19,219 nt of DNA from Nanobdellota archaeon (lineage in GTDB: Archaea; Nanobdellota; Nanobdellia; Parvarchaeales; Parvarchaeaceae): the NCBI GenBank assembly GCA_021818665.1, contig JAKATQ010000016.1, positions 1 to 19,219 on the forward strand, given 5' to 3'. The position numbers were made by a program, and so were the translations under genes. The notes under the pieces were generated by a model, which did not search any database, was not told the DNA's origin, and saw only the letters and a list, made by a program, of their open reading frames with translations. Below, piece by piece: positions 7,949-14,927 of this stretch (position 1 is the first letter of the stretch; each line of letters begins with the position of its first letter).

Positions 7949-9169
7949 ATGATGGAAAGACTGTTCCAGCAGCACGTAGAAGAGCTAAAGGAGCGGGGCG
8001 CCATAAGCGAAGGACACGTAAAACTTGCGGAAAGGGCAGATGCCGCCGCAGAAGAACTTTATTATCAAGAGATAGATTCGTATCTAAAGCGAGAAGTAAA
8101 CATAAAGAACCACATCCGCGTTTTCAAGAAACATAGTCTTCTCGGCATACAAGTACCAGAACGATATGGGGGGGCTGGCGGAGACGCATACTCTCTGGCT
8201 ATCGCATTCGAGCGGATTGGGCAAGTAGGAATGGGACCGCTGACGTTCCTGGACGTGCAGAATTGCTTGACCGAAAGCACGCTAATGCGCTGGGCGGATG
8301 AACGCCAGAAGAAAAAATACCTTGCACCGCTGGCGAAAGGCGACAAGACGATGTCTTTTTGCCTCACAGAGCCCGAATTCGGCAGCGACCCGAGCTCGCT
8401 AAAGACGACGTTCACGGAGGACGGCGACGGTTTCGTGCTAAATGGAGAAAAATACCTGATAACAAATGGCTCTGTCGCCGATACCTTCATAGTCTTTGCA
8501 AGGAACGACAAGAAGGGGATTTCAGCTATAATTGTCGACAAGGGCAAAGGCGTAAACGTGGAAGCAGAGATAACAGAAAAGCTCGGTCTTTTCACATCTG
8601 ACACGACATTCTTAAGATTCGACGGCGTATTCGCGCCTAAAGAAAACCTGCTCGGAGAATTCGGAATGGGACTATCTATAGCTTATACCGGATTGCTGAG
8701 CGGTCGTTTAGGCATAGCTTCCGGATGTGTGGGGGTGATAGAGGACTGCCTTAGCGCTTCTTTGTCTAGGGCTAGAGAGCGCGTGCAGTTCGGGAAACCT
8801 ATAGGGCGGCATCAACTTGTACAGCATCGGCTCGCGACAATAGAAGAAAATCTAGAGAACGCAAAGCTGTCGGTTGAAGCGGCGGCTTACTGGAAGAAAA
8901 AACACGATTCTGATTTTAAAAACTTGGACTTGCGCAGAGACGCGGATCATAGAATCACGCTGGCTAAGGTCATAGCGACTAACGCGGCGTCTAAAGCGGC
9001 GGATAATGCAGTTCAGATCTTCGGGGGATTCGGGTATTCGACGCTGGCGCAGCCTGGTAGACATTACGTGGATGTGCGCGCATCGAGGATATACGAGGGG
9101 TCCAACGACGTGTTGGAACTAAAACTGGCCTCAGATCTTTTGGGCAAAGGCTTCGAGGCCTACAGGTAA
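7949..9169 (+). CDS. Acyl-CoA dehydrogenase (FAD)
   Basis: It oxidises a short acyl-CoA to the 2-enoyl-CoA, passing electrons to an electron-transfer flavoprotein. The 406-residue protein has the family signature FCLTEPEFGSDPSS (residues 137-150), the SRAREQF-like SRARERVQFGKPIGRHQ segment, and the C-terminal QIFGGFGYSTLAQPGRHYVD...RIYEGSND. The glutamate of YEGSND (Glu383) aligns with the catalytic base of medium- and short-chain enzymes. Chain-length preference cannot be called by eye. Between the thiolase-DUF35 pair and the B12 mutase, it fits oxidation of butyryl- or isobutyryl-CoA. The frame is open from a TTG at 7931, but the ATG at 7949 (or 7952) fits the TATA spacing better. No electron-transfer flavoprotein genes are in the window. 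Confidence 0.95.
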   Translation: MMERLFQQHVEELKERGAISEGHVKLAERADAAAEELYYQEIDSYLKREVNIKNHIRVFKKHSLLGIQVPERYGGAGGDAYSLAIAFERIGQVGMGPLTFLDVQNCLTESTLMRWADERQKKKYLAPLAKGDKTMSFCLTEPEFGSDPSSLKTTFTEDGDGFVLNGEKYLITNGSVADTFIVFARNDKKGISAIIVDKGKGVNVEAEITEKLGLFTSDTTFLRFDGVFAPKENLLGEFGMGLSIAYTGLLSGRLGIASGCVGVIEDCLSASLSRARERVQFGKPIGRHQLVQHRLATIEENLENAKLSVEAAAYWKKKHDSDFKNLDLRRDADHRITLAKVIATNAASKAADNAVQIFGGFGYSTLAQPGRHYVDVRASRIYEGSNDVLELKLASDLLGKGFEAYR

Positions 9170-9190
9170 AATACTTAAAATGGGCAAACT

Positions 9191-10873
9191 ATGAAGGATC
9201 ATAGCTTTTGGCGCAAGAAAATAGAAGCGTTATCTAGCAGAATTGCAAAAAATAATCCGACCTACAATAAATGGGAAAGAGAGGTGCTTCAAAGTTGGCT
9301 TAAAAGTCGTGATAAAAAGCCAGGTTACGCTCACAAGCTGACATATTCGGCAGAGGACGTGCCTGCCGGTCAAGACAATATGCCGGGTGTGTATCCTTTC
9401 ACGCGCGGGATATACCCTGACATGTACAATGGCAAGATCTGGTCGATGCGCATGTTCTCGGGTTTCGGGACGCCAGAAGACACAAATGAAAGACTCAAAT
9501 ATCTTCTAAAGCAGGGGGAAACTGGGCTCAGCATAGCTTTCGATGAACCCACGCTGTACGGGATAAACTGCGACGATGCGCGGGCAGAGGGCGAAATAGG
9601 CCGCTGCGGCGTTAATGTAACCACGCTAAAGGACATGGAGGTAATCTTCAAAGACATACCGCTTGAAAAAGTCAGCACTTCGATGACCATAAACGCCCCT
9701 GCGATAATATTATTCGCCATGTTCGTCTCAGTGGCGCAGAAGCGCGGAGTCCCGCTTGCCATGCTGTCTGGTACGCTACAGGCCGATATGCTAAAAGAAT
9801 ACATCGCGCAAAAGGAGTGGGTATACCCTCCGGAAGCACACCTCCGATTAATGCGGGATATGATGGTCTTTTCCACCAAGAAGATGCCAAAGTGGAACCA
9901 TGTCAGCGTATCGGGCTACCACATAAGGGAGGCCGGAGCAACCGCGGTGCAGGAACTGGCATTTACCCTTGCAGACGGCTTCTATTATATAGATATGGGT
10001 ATAAAAGCTGGCCTGGATGTCGACGAATTCGCCCCCAGGATATCGTTTTTCTTTGACTCTTCTATAAACATGTTTGAGGAAATAGCTAAGTTCAGGGCGG
10101 CTAGAAGGATCTGGGCAAGGGTACTAAAAGATAAGTACGGCGCAAAGGACCCTCGCTCGCTGAAGCTTAGGTTCCATACACAAACATCTGGCTACACGTT
10201 GTCATGGCAACAGCCTTTGAATAACATCGTGAGAACCTCCCTAGAAGCGCTGTCCGCCGTGCTCGGCGGTACACAGAGCCTACATACTAATTCCTACGAT
10301 GAAGCGCTAGCGCTCCCTACAGAAGCTGCCGCGAAAGTCGCACTACGTACACAGCAAATAATAGCCGAGGAGACCGGTGTCGTTGACGTAGTAGATCCAC
10401 TCGGTGGCTCTTATTATATAGAGAATTTGACGCAGAGAATGGAACTAGAAGCGTACCGCTATTTCGACAAGATAGATTCGATGGGCGGCATACTTGAAGC
10501 AATAAAGAATGGTTATCCGCAGAAGGAGATTGCTAAATCATCCTATGAACGGCAGACTCGGTTAGAAAGTCTTGAAGACGTTATGGTGGGCGTAAATAAG
10601 TACAAGGATGATGAAGAAAAACCAATAAATATACTTAGAATAGACAGGAAACCGGAGATGATACAGAGGAAACGTCTCACAAGCATTAAAAGGGCTCGGG
10701 ATGAGAAAAAAATCGTGGCATGCCTTAAAAAATTGAGGGCGGCGATGGCCTCTGATGACACGAACACCGTGCCGTACGTGATCGCTGCGGTAAAAGCCTA
10801 CGCGACACTCGGCGAGATAATGGACGTGGGGAGAGAAGTCTATGGTGAATGGAAAGAACCTAAAATACTCTGA
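9191..10873 (+). CDS. icmA: Coenzyme B12 acyl-CoA mutase large subunit, isobutyryl-CoA mutase-like
   Basis: This is the substrate-binding TIM-barrel subunit of an adenosylcobalamin-dependent acyl-CoA mutase; it works with the separate B12-binding subunit encoded next. At 560 residues it is the typical two-subunit form. Conserved parts include YPFTRGIYPDMY (68-79), SGYHIREAGATAVQE from 241 with the radical-stabilising His244, RFHTQTSGYTLSWQQP and the VLGGTQSLHTNSYDEAL block. Substrate residues differ from methylmalonyl-CoA mutase: Tyr89 is Phe89 (MFSGFG) and Arg207 is Gln207 (AQKEWVYPP), with Ala116 at the position that is Asp in hydroxyisobutyryl-CoA mutase. That set is the one described for isobutyryl-CoA mutase, so databases may misname this as methylmalonyl-CoA mutase. 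It starts 21 bp after the dehydrogenase stop and overlaps the small subunit by 32 bp. The mutase family is certain; substrate is inferred. Confidence 0.93.
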   Translation: MKDHSFWRKKIEALSSRIAKNNPTYNKWEREVLQSWLKSRDKKPGYAHKLTYSAEDVPAGQDNMPGVYPFTRGIYPDMYNGKIWSMRMFSGFGTPEDTNERLKYLLKQGETGLSIAFDEPTLYGINCDDARAEGEIGRCGVNVTTLKDMEVIFKDIPLEKVSTSMTINAPAIILFAMFVSVAQKRGVPLAMLSGTLQADMLKEYIAQKEWVYPPEAHLRLMRDMMVFSTKKMPKWNHVSVSGYHIREAGATAVQELAFTLADGFYYIDMGIKAGLDVDEFAPRISFFFDSSINMFEEIAKFRAARRIWARVLKDKYGAKDPRSLKLRFHTQTSGYTLSWQQPLNNIVRTSLEALSAVLGGTQSLHTNSYDEALALPTEAAAKVALRTQQIIAEETGVVDVVDPLGGSYYIENLTQRMELEAYRYFDKIDSMGGILEAIKNGYPQKEIAKSSYERQTRLESLEDVMVGVNKYKDDEEKPINILRIDRKPEMIQRKRLTSIKRARDEKKIVACLKKLRAAMASDDTNTVPYVIAAVKAYATLGEIMDVGREVYGEWKEPKIL

Positions 10874-11303
10874 AAAACCCATAAGAGTATTGATAGCGAA
10901 ACCGGGAATAGACGGACACGATCGGGGTGTTTACGTACTTGCTAGGGCGTTTAGAGATGCTGGGATGGAAGTCATATACCCTGGCCTGCTACCTACTCCA
11001 GAAAGCATAGTGGACGCGGCGATAGATGAAGACGTTGACGTTATAGCGCTAAGTCTCCTGAACGGTGCCCATATGGCTGTGTTCACCAAAGTTATGAAGA
11101 CCCTAAACAAGAAAAAAGTAAAGGACATAGCTGTTGTCGGCGGCGGTATAATACCAGATGAAGATAAACCAAAATTGGAAAAAATTGGGGTCACCGGCAA
11201 TTACGGACCGGGTACGCCTTTATCAGTAATAATAGAACATGTAAAAATGAGGGCGTTTGCTGTGCGCAACGAAAAATGGGGAAGAAAGAAAAGAGCTACT
11301 TAG
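10842..11303 (+). CDS. icmB: B12-binding small subunit of acyl-CoA mutase
   Basis: It binds adenosylcobalamin base-off/His-on and completes the mutase. The 153-residue Rossmann-like domain has the full DxHxxG signature in GIDGHDRG (Asp24, His26, Gly29; His26 is the lower cobalt ligand). The SLLNGAH strand (SxL motif) and the GGGIIPDED loop follow. Length matches stand-alone mutase subunits. The ATG at 10842 lies inside the end of the large-subunit gene, with GGGGAG-like purines about ten bases upstream, and its own 3' end overlaps the GTPase gene by 28 bp. These nested overlaps imply one transcript and coupled translation of mutase and chaperone. Confidence 0.95.
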   Translation: MVNGKNLKYSEKPIRVLIAKPGIDGHDRGVYVLARAFRDAGMEVIYPGLLPTPESIVDAAIDEDVDVIALSLLNGAHMAVFTKVMKTLNKKKVKDIAVVGGGIIPDEDKPKLEKIGVTGNYGPGTPLSVIIEHVKMRAFAVRNEKWGRKKRAT

Positions 11304-12226
11304 GTACCTTAGAGCGCGGAATAAAGAAGGGCGAGAGGCAAAGCATCGCGAGGGCGATAACGCTCGCCGAAAGCGACCCGGCTTCCTTTTCTACGATTAT
11401 AAAGGCAGTCTACGACCCAAAGAAGTACATGCACGTAGTGGGAGTTATAGGCCCGCCTGGCTGTGGAAAGAGTTCGCTGATAGCTTTGCTCGCCCCGAAA
11501 CTCGTTGAAAATGGCCATCGGGTCGGCATAATCGCGGTCGATGCATCGAGTCCATTTACCGGCGGTTCGTTTCTAGGCAATAGAATACGTATGCAAGATG
11601 TGCTCGACAACGACAAGATATTCATGAGAAGTATGGCCAGTCGCGGAGCGAAGGGCGGGCTCGCTATGGGCGTGATGAACGCCGCGCTAGTCCTTGGAAG
11701 TGCCGGTTTTGACTATGTGATAGTTGAGCCCGTCGGTTCCGGACAGGCAGACGTTGATATACTAGATATAGCATCGACGATAATAGTTGTGCTGGCGCCG
11801 GGGCTCGGGGACGAGGTACAGGCTGCGAAAGCAGGGCTCATGGAAATCGGCGATGTGTTCGTAGTAAATAAATCGGATCTTCCGGGGGCGGAAAAGGCTG
11901 AGAGAGACCTAAGATATTTCGTGTCTACTTCTCCGCCAAATGGAGAAAGACAGAAGATACTTTCAACGAGCGTCCGTCTTAAACGCGGCATCGAAGAGCT
12001 CTTAAAAGCCACAATTGTACACGAAACGCACGTGGACAAAGATGCTTTTAAGATTAGAAGGCTACGGCTAGAAGCCTCGCGAATAGCAAAAGAAATATTT
12101 TCCACCAAAGTCGACGAGTTGGCCAAGGAAAAAGAGAAATGGATAGCAGATCTGTCATACACCAGCATCGACCCCTATTCTGCGGCAGAGAGGATCGTCT
12201 ATGCGGTAGAATCGCGCGACAGATAA
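11276..12226 (+). CDS. meaB: MeaB/ArgK-type G-protein chaperone of B12 mutase
   Basis: This GTPase gates cobalamin loading and protects or reactivates the mutase. The 316-residue product has the Walker A loop GPPGCGKSS (59-67), the DASSPFTGGSFLGNRIRM block (89-106) typical of the MeaB/ArgK branch of SIMIBI GTPases, the Walker B region VIVEPVGSGQ (148-157) and the guanine-specificity NKSD (198-201). The Walker B segment differs slightly from the usual VETVGVGQ. The C-terminal helices resemble the dimerisation arm. Being directly overlapped with the mutase small subunit, its partner must be this mutase; if the mutase acts on isobutyryl-CoA, this is the equivalent of MeaI, or of the G domain fused in IcmF. 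Confidence 0.94.
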   Translation: MGKKEKSYLGTLERGIKKGERQSIARAITLAESDPASFSTIIKAVYDPKKYMHVVGVIGPPGCGKSSLIALLAPKLVENGHRVGIIAVDASSPFTGGSFLGNRIRMQDVLDNDKIFMRSMASRGAKGGLAMGVMNAALVLGSAGFDYVIVEPVGSGQADVDILDIASTIIVVLAPGLGDEVQAAKAGLMEIGDVFVVNKSDLPGAEKAERDLRYFVSTSPPNGERQKILSTSVRLKRGIEELLKATIVHETHVDKDAFKIRRLRLEASRIAKEIFSTKVDELAKEKEKWIADLSYTSIDPYSAAERIVYAVESRDR

Positions 12227-12230
12227 CGAA

Positions 12231-12238
12231 TTAAAATA
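12231..12238 (+). promoter_or_regulatory. TATA box for gamma-carbonic anhydrase gene, leaderless
   Basis: TTAAAATA begins exactly 29 nt before the ATG at 12260 and just after the MeaB stop. No Shine-Dalgarno motif is visible. Confidence 0.5.
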
Positions 12239-12259
12239 CGAGTTGTTATAGATTAATAT

Positions 12260-12778
12260 ATGCTACAGGAATTCAAAGACCAAAAACCGGTCATACACCA
12301 CACGGTTTATGTCGCCGATAGCGCTGAGATAATCGGAGACGTCAAAATAGGTGAGAACTCGAGTGTCTGGAACGGTGCGGTGCTGCGCGGTGATATGCAC
12401 TATATAAAGGTAGGTAAGAACGTAAGCATACAAGACAATGCCGTCCTTCACGGGACTCTTTTTGAGTACCCGACGATCATCGGCGACAATGTCTCTATAG
12501 GTCATAGTGCAATTGTGCACGGTTGCACTATAGGTAACAACTGCCTGATAGGTATGGGCTCTGTGATTTTAGAAGGCGCCGTTATAGGTGACTGGTGTAT
12601 AATAGGTGCCGGTGCGGTGATTACTGAAGGCTGCGAGATATCCGATGGAAGCCTAGTGCTGGGTGTCCCGGCCAGGGCAGTAAAAAAAATAACTAAGGAC
12701 CATAAGGACCGGATAACAAAGAACTGGGAGAGCTATGTAGTACTAAAAGATATGTACCTCCAAAGTCGAAAAAAGTAG
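12260..12778 (+). CDS. Gamma-class carbonic anhydrase-like protein (CamH/PaaY family)
   Basis: It is a left-handed beta-helix hexapeptide-repeat protein, 172 residues, probably a trimer. The three metal-binding histidines are present: His64 (AVLHG), His82 and His87 (IGHSAIVHG). The Arg43-Gly-Asp45 and QDN (58-60) positions around the active site are also kept. The acidic proton-shuttle loop of Methanosarcina Cam is missing, which puts it in the CamH/YrdA/PaaY group, where members are either carbonic anhydrases or acyl-CoA thioesterases. Beside acyl-CoA genes a PaaY-like thioesterase is a fair alternative. It has its own promoter and ends 5 bp from the convergent citrate synthase gene. Confidence 0.88.
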   Translation: MLQEFKDQKPVIHHTVYVADSAEIIGDVKIGENSSVWNGAVLRGDMHYIKVGKNVSIQDNAVLHGTLFEYPTIIGDNVSIGHSAIVHGCTIGNNCLIGMGSVILEGAVIGDWCIIGAGAVITEGCEISDGSLVLGVPARAVKKITKDHKDRITKNWESYVVLKDMYLQSRKK

Positions 12779-12791
12779 GTTTTCTATCTTT
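12777..12791 (+). terminator. T-rich stretch after gamma-carbonic anhydrase gene
   Basis: Two short T runs (GGTTTTC and ATCTTTT) straddle the convergent ends of two genes. Archaeal termination often needs only such T tracts. The run lies in the 3' end of the opposing gene, so this is tentative. Confidence 0.3.
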
Positions 12792-13941
12792 TGTCTATAG
12801 GGATGTATGGCAAGTCCAGTTTGCCCGTATACTTTTCTAACGGCCTGAACAGTTTGTTGTTCTGCCAATATTCAAGAACGTGCGCACACCAGCCAAGACT
12901 CCTGCTGGCAGCGAAGATGGGCGTAAAAAGGTCTTCGGGAATCTCTGCCCACGCATACAATGGTGCGGCAAAAAAGTCGACGTTCGGCCAGATGCCTTTA
13001 GTTTCGCCTAAGCGCTCGACCATTATCTTCTCGGCTTCTAAAGCTATCTGCGCGAGATTCTTCACGTCCTCTGGAGCATTAGCCCTTACCTGTTTTTCGA
13101 GGTAGGCTTTCAGGATTCTGGCGCGCGGATCGTACGTTTTGTACACTCTATGACCAAAACCCATTATCTTCTGTTTATTTTCCAAAGCATCGTTTATGTA
13201 CGCTTCCGTATTTTGCGGGCTCCCTATGGCGCGCAACATCTTCAGCGCAGCTTCGTCCGCTCCGCCATGCAAGGGGCCTTTTAGCGCAGAAACTCCTGCA
13301 GTTACAGCCGAATAGATGTCCGCTAGTGTCGATGCTGCTACCATGGTAGTGAATGTAGACGCATTAGAGCTGTGTTCCGCGTGCAACATAAACATCAGAT
13401 TCATCAACTTCTCGATGTCGGGATCAGCGCGTTTCCCATTTAACATATAAAGAAAATTCGAAGCGTGGTCTAGGTTATTGTCGGGTTTTACATAGGGTTT
13501 ACCGTGGCTAAACCTGCCTATCGTAGCGGCTATGCATGCCGTCCTGGCGATTATTCGTATGCTACGCCGAAGATTGGCTTCGGGGCTTGAATCGTCGAGT
13601 TCTCCATCGAAAGCGGCGAGAGCCGACATAGCGGTCCGCATTATATCGGTTGGGTGGGCTTTTCCGAGCAGTCCTTTTATAAGATTCTGCAACTCTTCTG
13701 GCACGTTCCTGTAGCTTCTAAGTTCGTTTACGAATGCCTGCAACTCCTGTTTTTTCGGAAGTCTTCCATATAGAAGCAGATAGGACACTTCCTCAAAGTT
13801 AGAATTCTGGGCCAAACTTTCAATGGTATACCCACGATAATAAAGTTTGCCGGCTTGGCCGTCTACCTTCGATATCTGGCTCTCAGCGATATAGACGCCT
13901 TCTAATCCAACATGTATCTCCGTTTGGTTTTCATCTACCAT
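12784..13941 (-). CDS. Citrate synthase / 2-methylcitrate synthase
   Basis: It condenses oxaloacetate with acetyl-CoA or propionyl-CoA. The 385-residue length fits the short archaeal/Gram-positive dimeric form. Catalytic residues are visible: His225 in GPLHGGADE, His264 in GFGHRVYKTYDPRA and Asp322 in NVDFFAAP; the HAEHSSNAST helix (from 187) is also intact. It lies one base after the methylisocitrate lyase stop and has a strong GGAGGGG ribosome site inside the end of that gene. The linkage suggests 2-methylcitrate synthase activity; archaeal enzymes of this type often accept both acyl-CoAs, so a dual role is likely. The proline-rich C terminus (KLDLPYIPIDKR) is as in relatives. Confidence 0.93.
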   Translation of the reverse strand: MVDENQTEIHVGLEGVYIAESQISKVDGQAGKLYYRGYTIESLAQNSNFEEVSYLLLYGRLPKKQELQAFVNELRSYRNVPEELQNLIKGLLGKAHPTDIMRTAMSALAAFDGELDDSSPEANLRRSIRIIARTACIAATIGRFSHGKPYVKPDNNLDHASNFLYMLNGKRADPDIEKLMNLMFMLHAEHSSNASTFTTMVAASTLADIYSAVTAGVSALKGPLHGGADEAALKMLRAIGSPQNTEAYINDALENKQKIMGFGHRVYKTYDPRARILKAYLEKQVRANAPEDVKNLAQIALEAEKIMVERLGETKGIWPNVDFFAAPLYAWAEIPEDLFTPIFAASRSLGWCAHVLEYWQNNKLFRPLEKYTGKLDLPYIPIDKR

Positions 13942-13942
13942 G

Positions 13943-14812
13943 CTAACTCCCCTCCTTTTTAAGTTGTTCGTCCAATTTTTGGTAGGACGCGTAACCTATC
14001 ACTTCGTATTGCTCGTCCCTTGTCATAAGATCGCTTAATATGTTTTTCTGCGTGCCTTCTTTTGATATGACCTTAAACGTTTTTTCCATCGCTTTTGCGG
14101 CGGCCCTAAATGCCGTTACTGGGAATATCACGTATTTGAAACCGAGTCTTTTGAATGTCGCTGCCGGGATATACGGTGTCTTGCCAAATTCTGTCATATT
14201 CGCTAGGAGAGGCCGCCGCACGTTCTTAGAGAATGCGGCAAATTCGGCTTCGGACATCAGCGCCTCTGGAAATATCGCATCTGCGCCCGCCTCTACATAA
14301 ATCTTTGCTCTTTCTATAGCGTCATCGAGACCGTTAACGCTTCGAGCGTCGGTCCTAGCTATTATCAGCATGTCCCTCCTCGCTTTTAAGGCGGCTTTTA
14401 TCTTTCGGACCATCTGTTCTGGTTCCACGACCTCTTTACCATCGAGATGACCGCATCTTTTAGGCAAAATCTGATCTTCTATGTGCACTGCATCAGCGCC
14501 CGCGGCTTCCAGTGTCTTTACCGTTCTGTATACATTTATCGGTTCGCCGAAACCCGTGTCTATATCTGCTATCACCGGCAGTCCAGCTGCCGCTTTTATC
14601 CGTCTTACTCCTTCTGCAACTTCATCCAACGTAAGGAGCCCTATATCTGGGATTCCTAAGGAGGACGTTAGCGCACCTCCAGACAGATAGACTGCGCCAA
14701 AGCCCGTTCTTTTGGCTAGTTGTGCGCTGAAGGCATTGAATACGCCAGGCACGACCAAAAAATCTGCTTTTAATAACGGGTTAACCATACCGTACACTTC
14801 TGAAAAGATCAC
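13943..14812 (-). CDS. prpB: 2-methylisocitrate lyase (isocitrate lyase/PEP mutase family)
   Basis: It cleaves 2-methylisocitrate to pyruvate and succinate, the last step of the 2-methylcitrate cycle. Numbered from the GTG at 14812 (289 residues), it shows LVVPGVFNAFSA, the Mg-binding ADIDTGFGE (Asp83, Asp85), VHIEDQ and the catalytic PKRCGHLDGKE with Cys120. The KRCGH loop separates it from phosphonate enzymes of the family. An in-frame ATG at 14788 would remove eight residues and still leave a normal N terminus. The TATA box at 14845-14852 allows both starts, giving leaders of about 10 or 34 nt, so the start is unresolved. First gene of a two-gene operon with citrate synthase. Methylcitrate dehydratase is not in the window; aconitase could substitute. 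Confidence 0.92.
   Translation of the reverse strand: MIFSEVYGMVNPLLKADFLVVPGVFNAFSAQLAKRTGFGAVYLSGGALTSSLGIPDIGLLTLDEVAEGVRRIKAAAGLPVIADIDTGFGEPINVYRTVKTLEAAGADAVHIEDQILPKRCGHLDGKEVVEPEQMVRKIKAALKARRDMLIIARTDARSVNGLDDAIERAKIYVEAGADAIFPEALMSEAEFAAFSKNVRRPLLANMTEFGKTPYIPAATFKRLGFKYVIFPVTAFRAAAKAMEKTFKVISKEGTQKNILSDLMTRDEQYEVIGYASYQKLDEQLKKEGS
13949..13955 (-). promoter_or_regulatory. Strong Shine-Dalgarno site of citrate synthase gene
   Basis: The minus strand reads GGAGGGG within the last codons of methylisocitrate lyase, about seven bases before the ATG at 13941. It is the clearest ribosome site in the window, as expected for an internal operon gene. Confidence 0.65.
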
Positions 14813-14844
14813 TTACGAACTCATACAGAACTCGACTCATATTA

Positions 14845-14852
14845 TTTATATA
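14845..14852 (-). promoter_or_regulatory. TATA box for methylisocitrate lyase-citrate synthase operon
   Basis: TATATAAA, extended by TAAT, on the minus strand; expected start near 14821-14825. Confidence 0.55.
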
Positions 14853-14886
14853 CATCTTCTTAATATAAACGATGAGTGATGTGCGA

Positions 14887-14915
14887 TGACACTAATATAA
14901 ATATGAGGTGACACT
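14887..14915 (+). promoter_or_regulatory. Helicase promoter: TATA box flanked by TGACACT direct repeats
   Basis: AATATAAATAT (14894-14904) lies 24-34 bases before the ATG at 14928, consistent with a very short leader. It is bracketed by two identical TGACACT copies at 14887-14893 and 14909-14915, 22 bp apart, i.e. about two helical turns on the same face. A GAGGTGA at 14905-14911 resembles a Shine-Dalgarno site but is 16 nt from the ATG. A second TATA-like stretch lies near 14869-14876. Confidence 0.45.
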
Positions 14916-14927
14916 CTTTGTAGTAAT

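Noticed and set aside
8065..8604. Antisense open frame of 179 codons within the acyl-CoA dehydrogenase gene
   Set aside because: Ser/Pro-rich shadow of a clearly conserved gene; no start signal or family feature.
14905..14911. GAGGTGA as the Shine-Dalgarno site of the helicase
   Set aside because: It is 16 nt from the ATG, too far for normal use, and probably lies upstream of the transcript start given the TATA box at 14894-14904.
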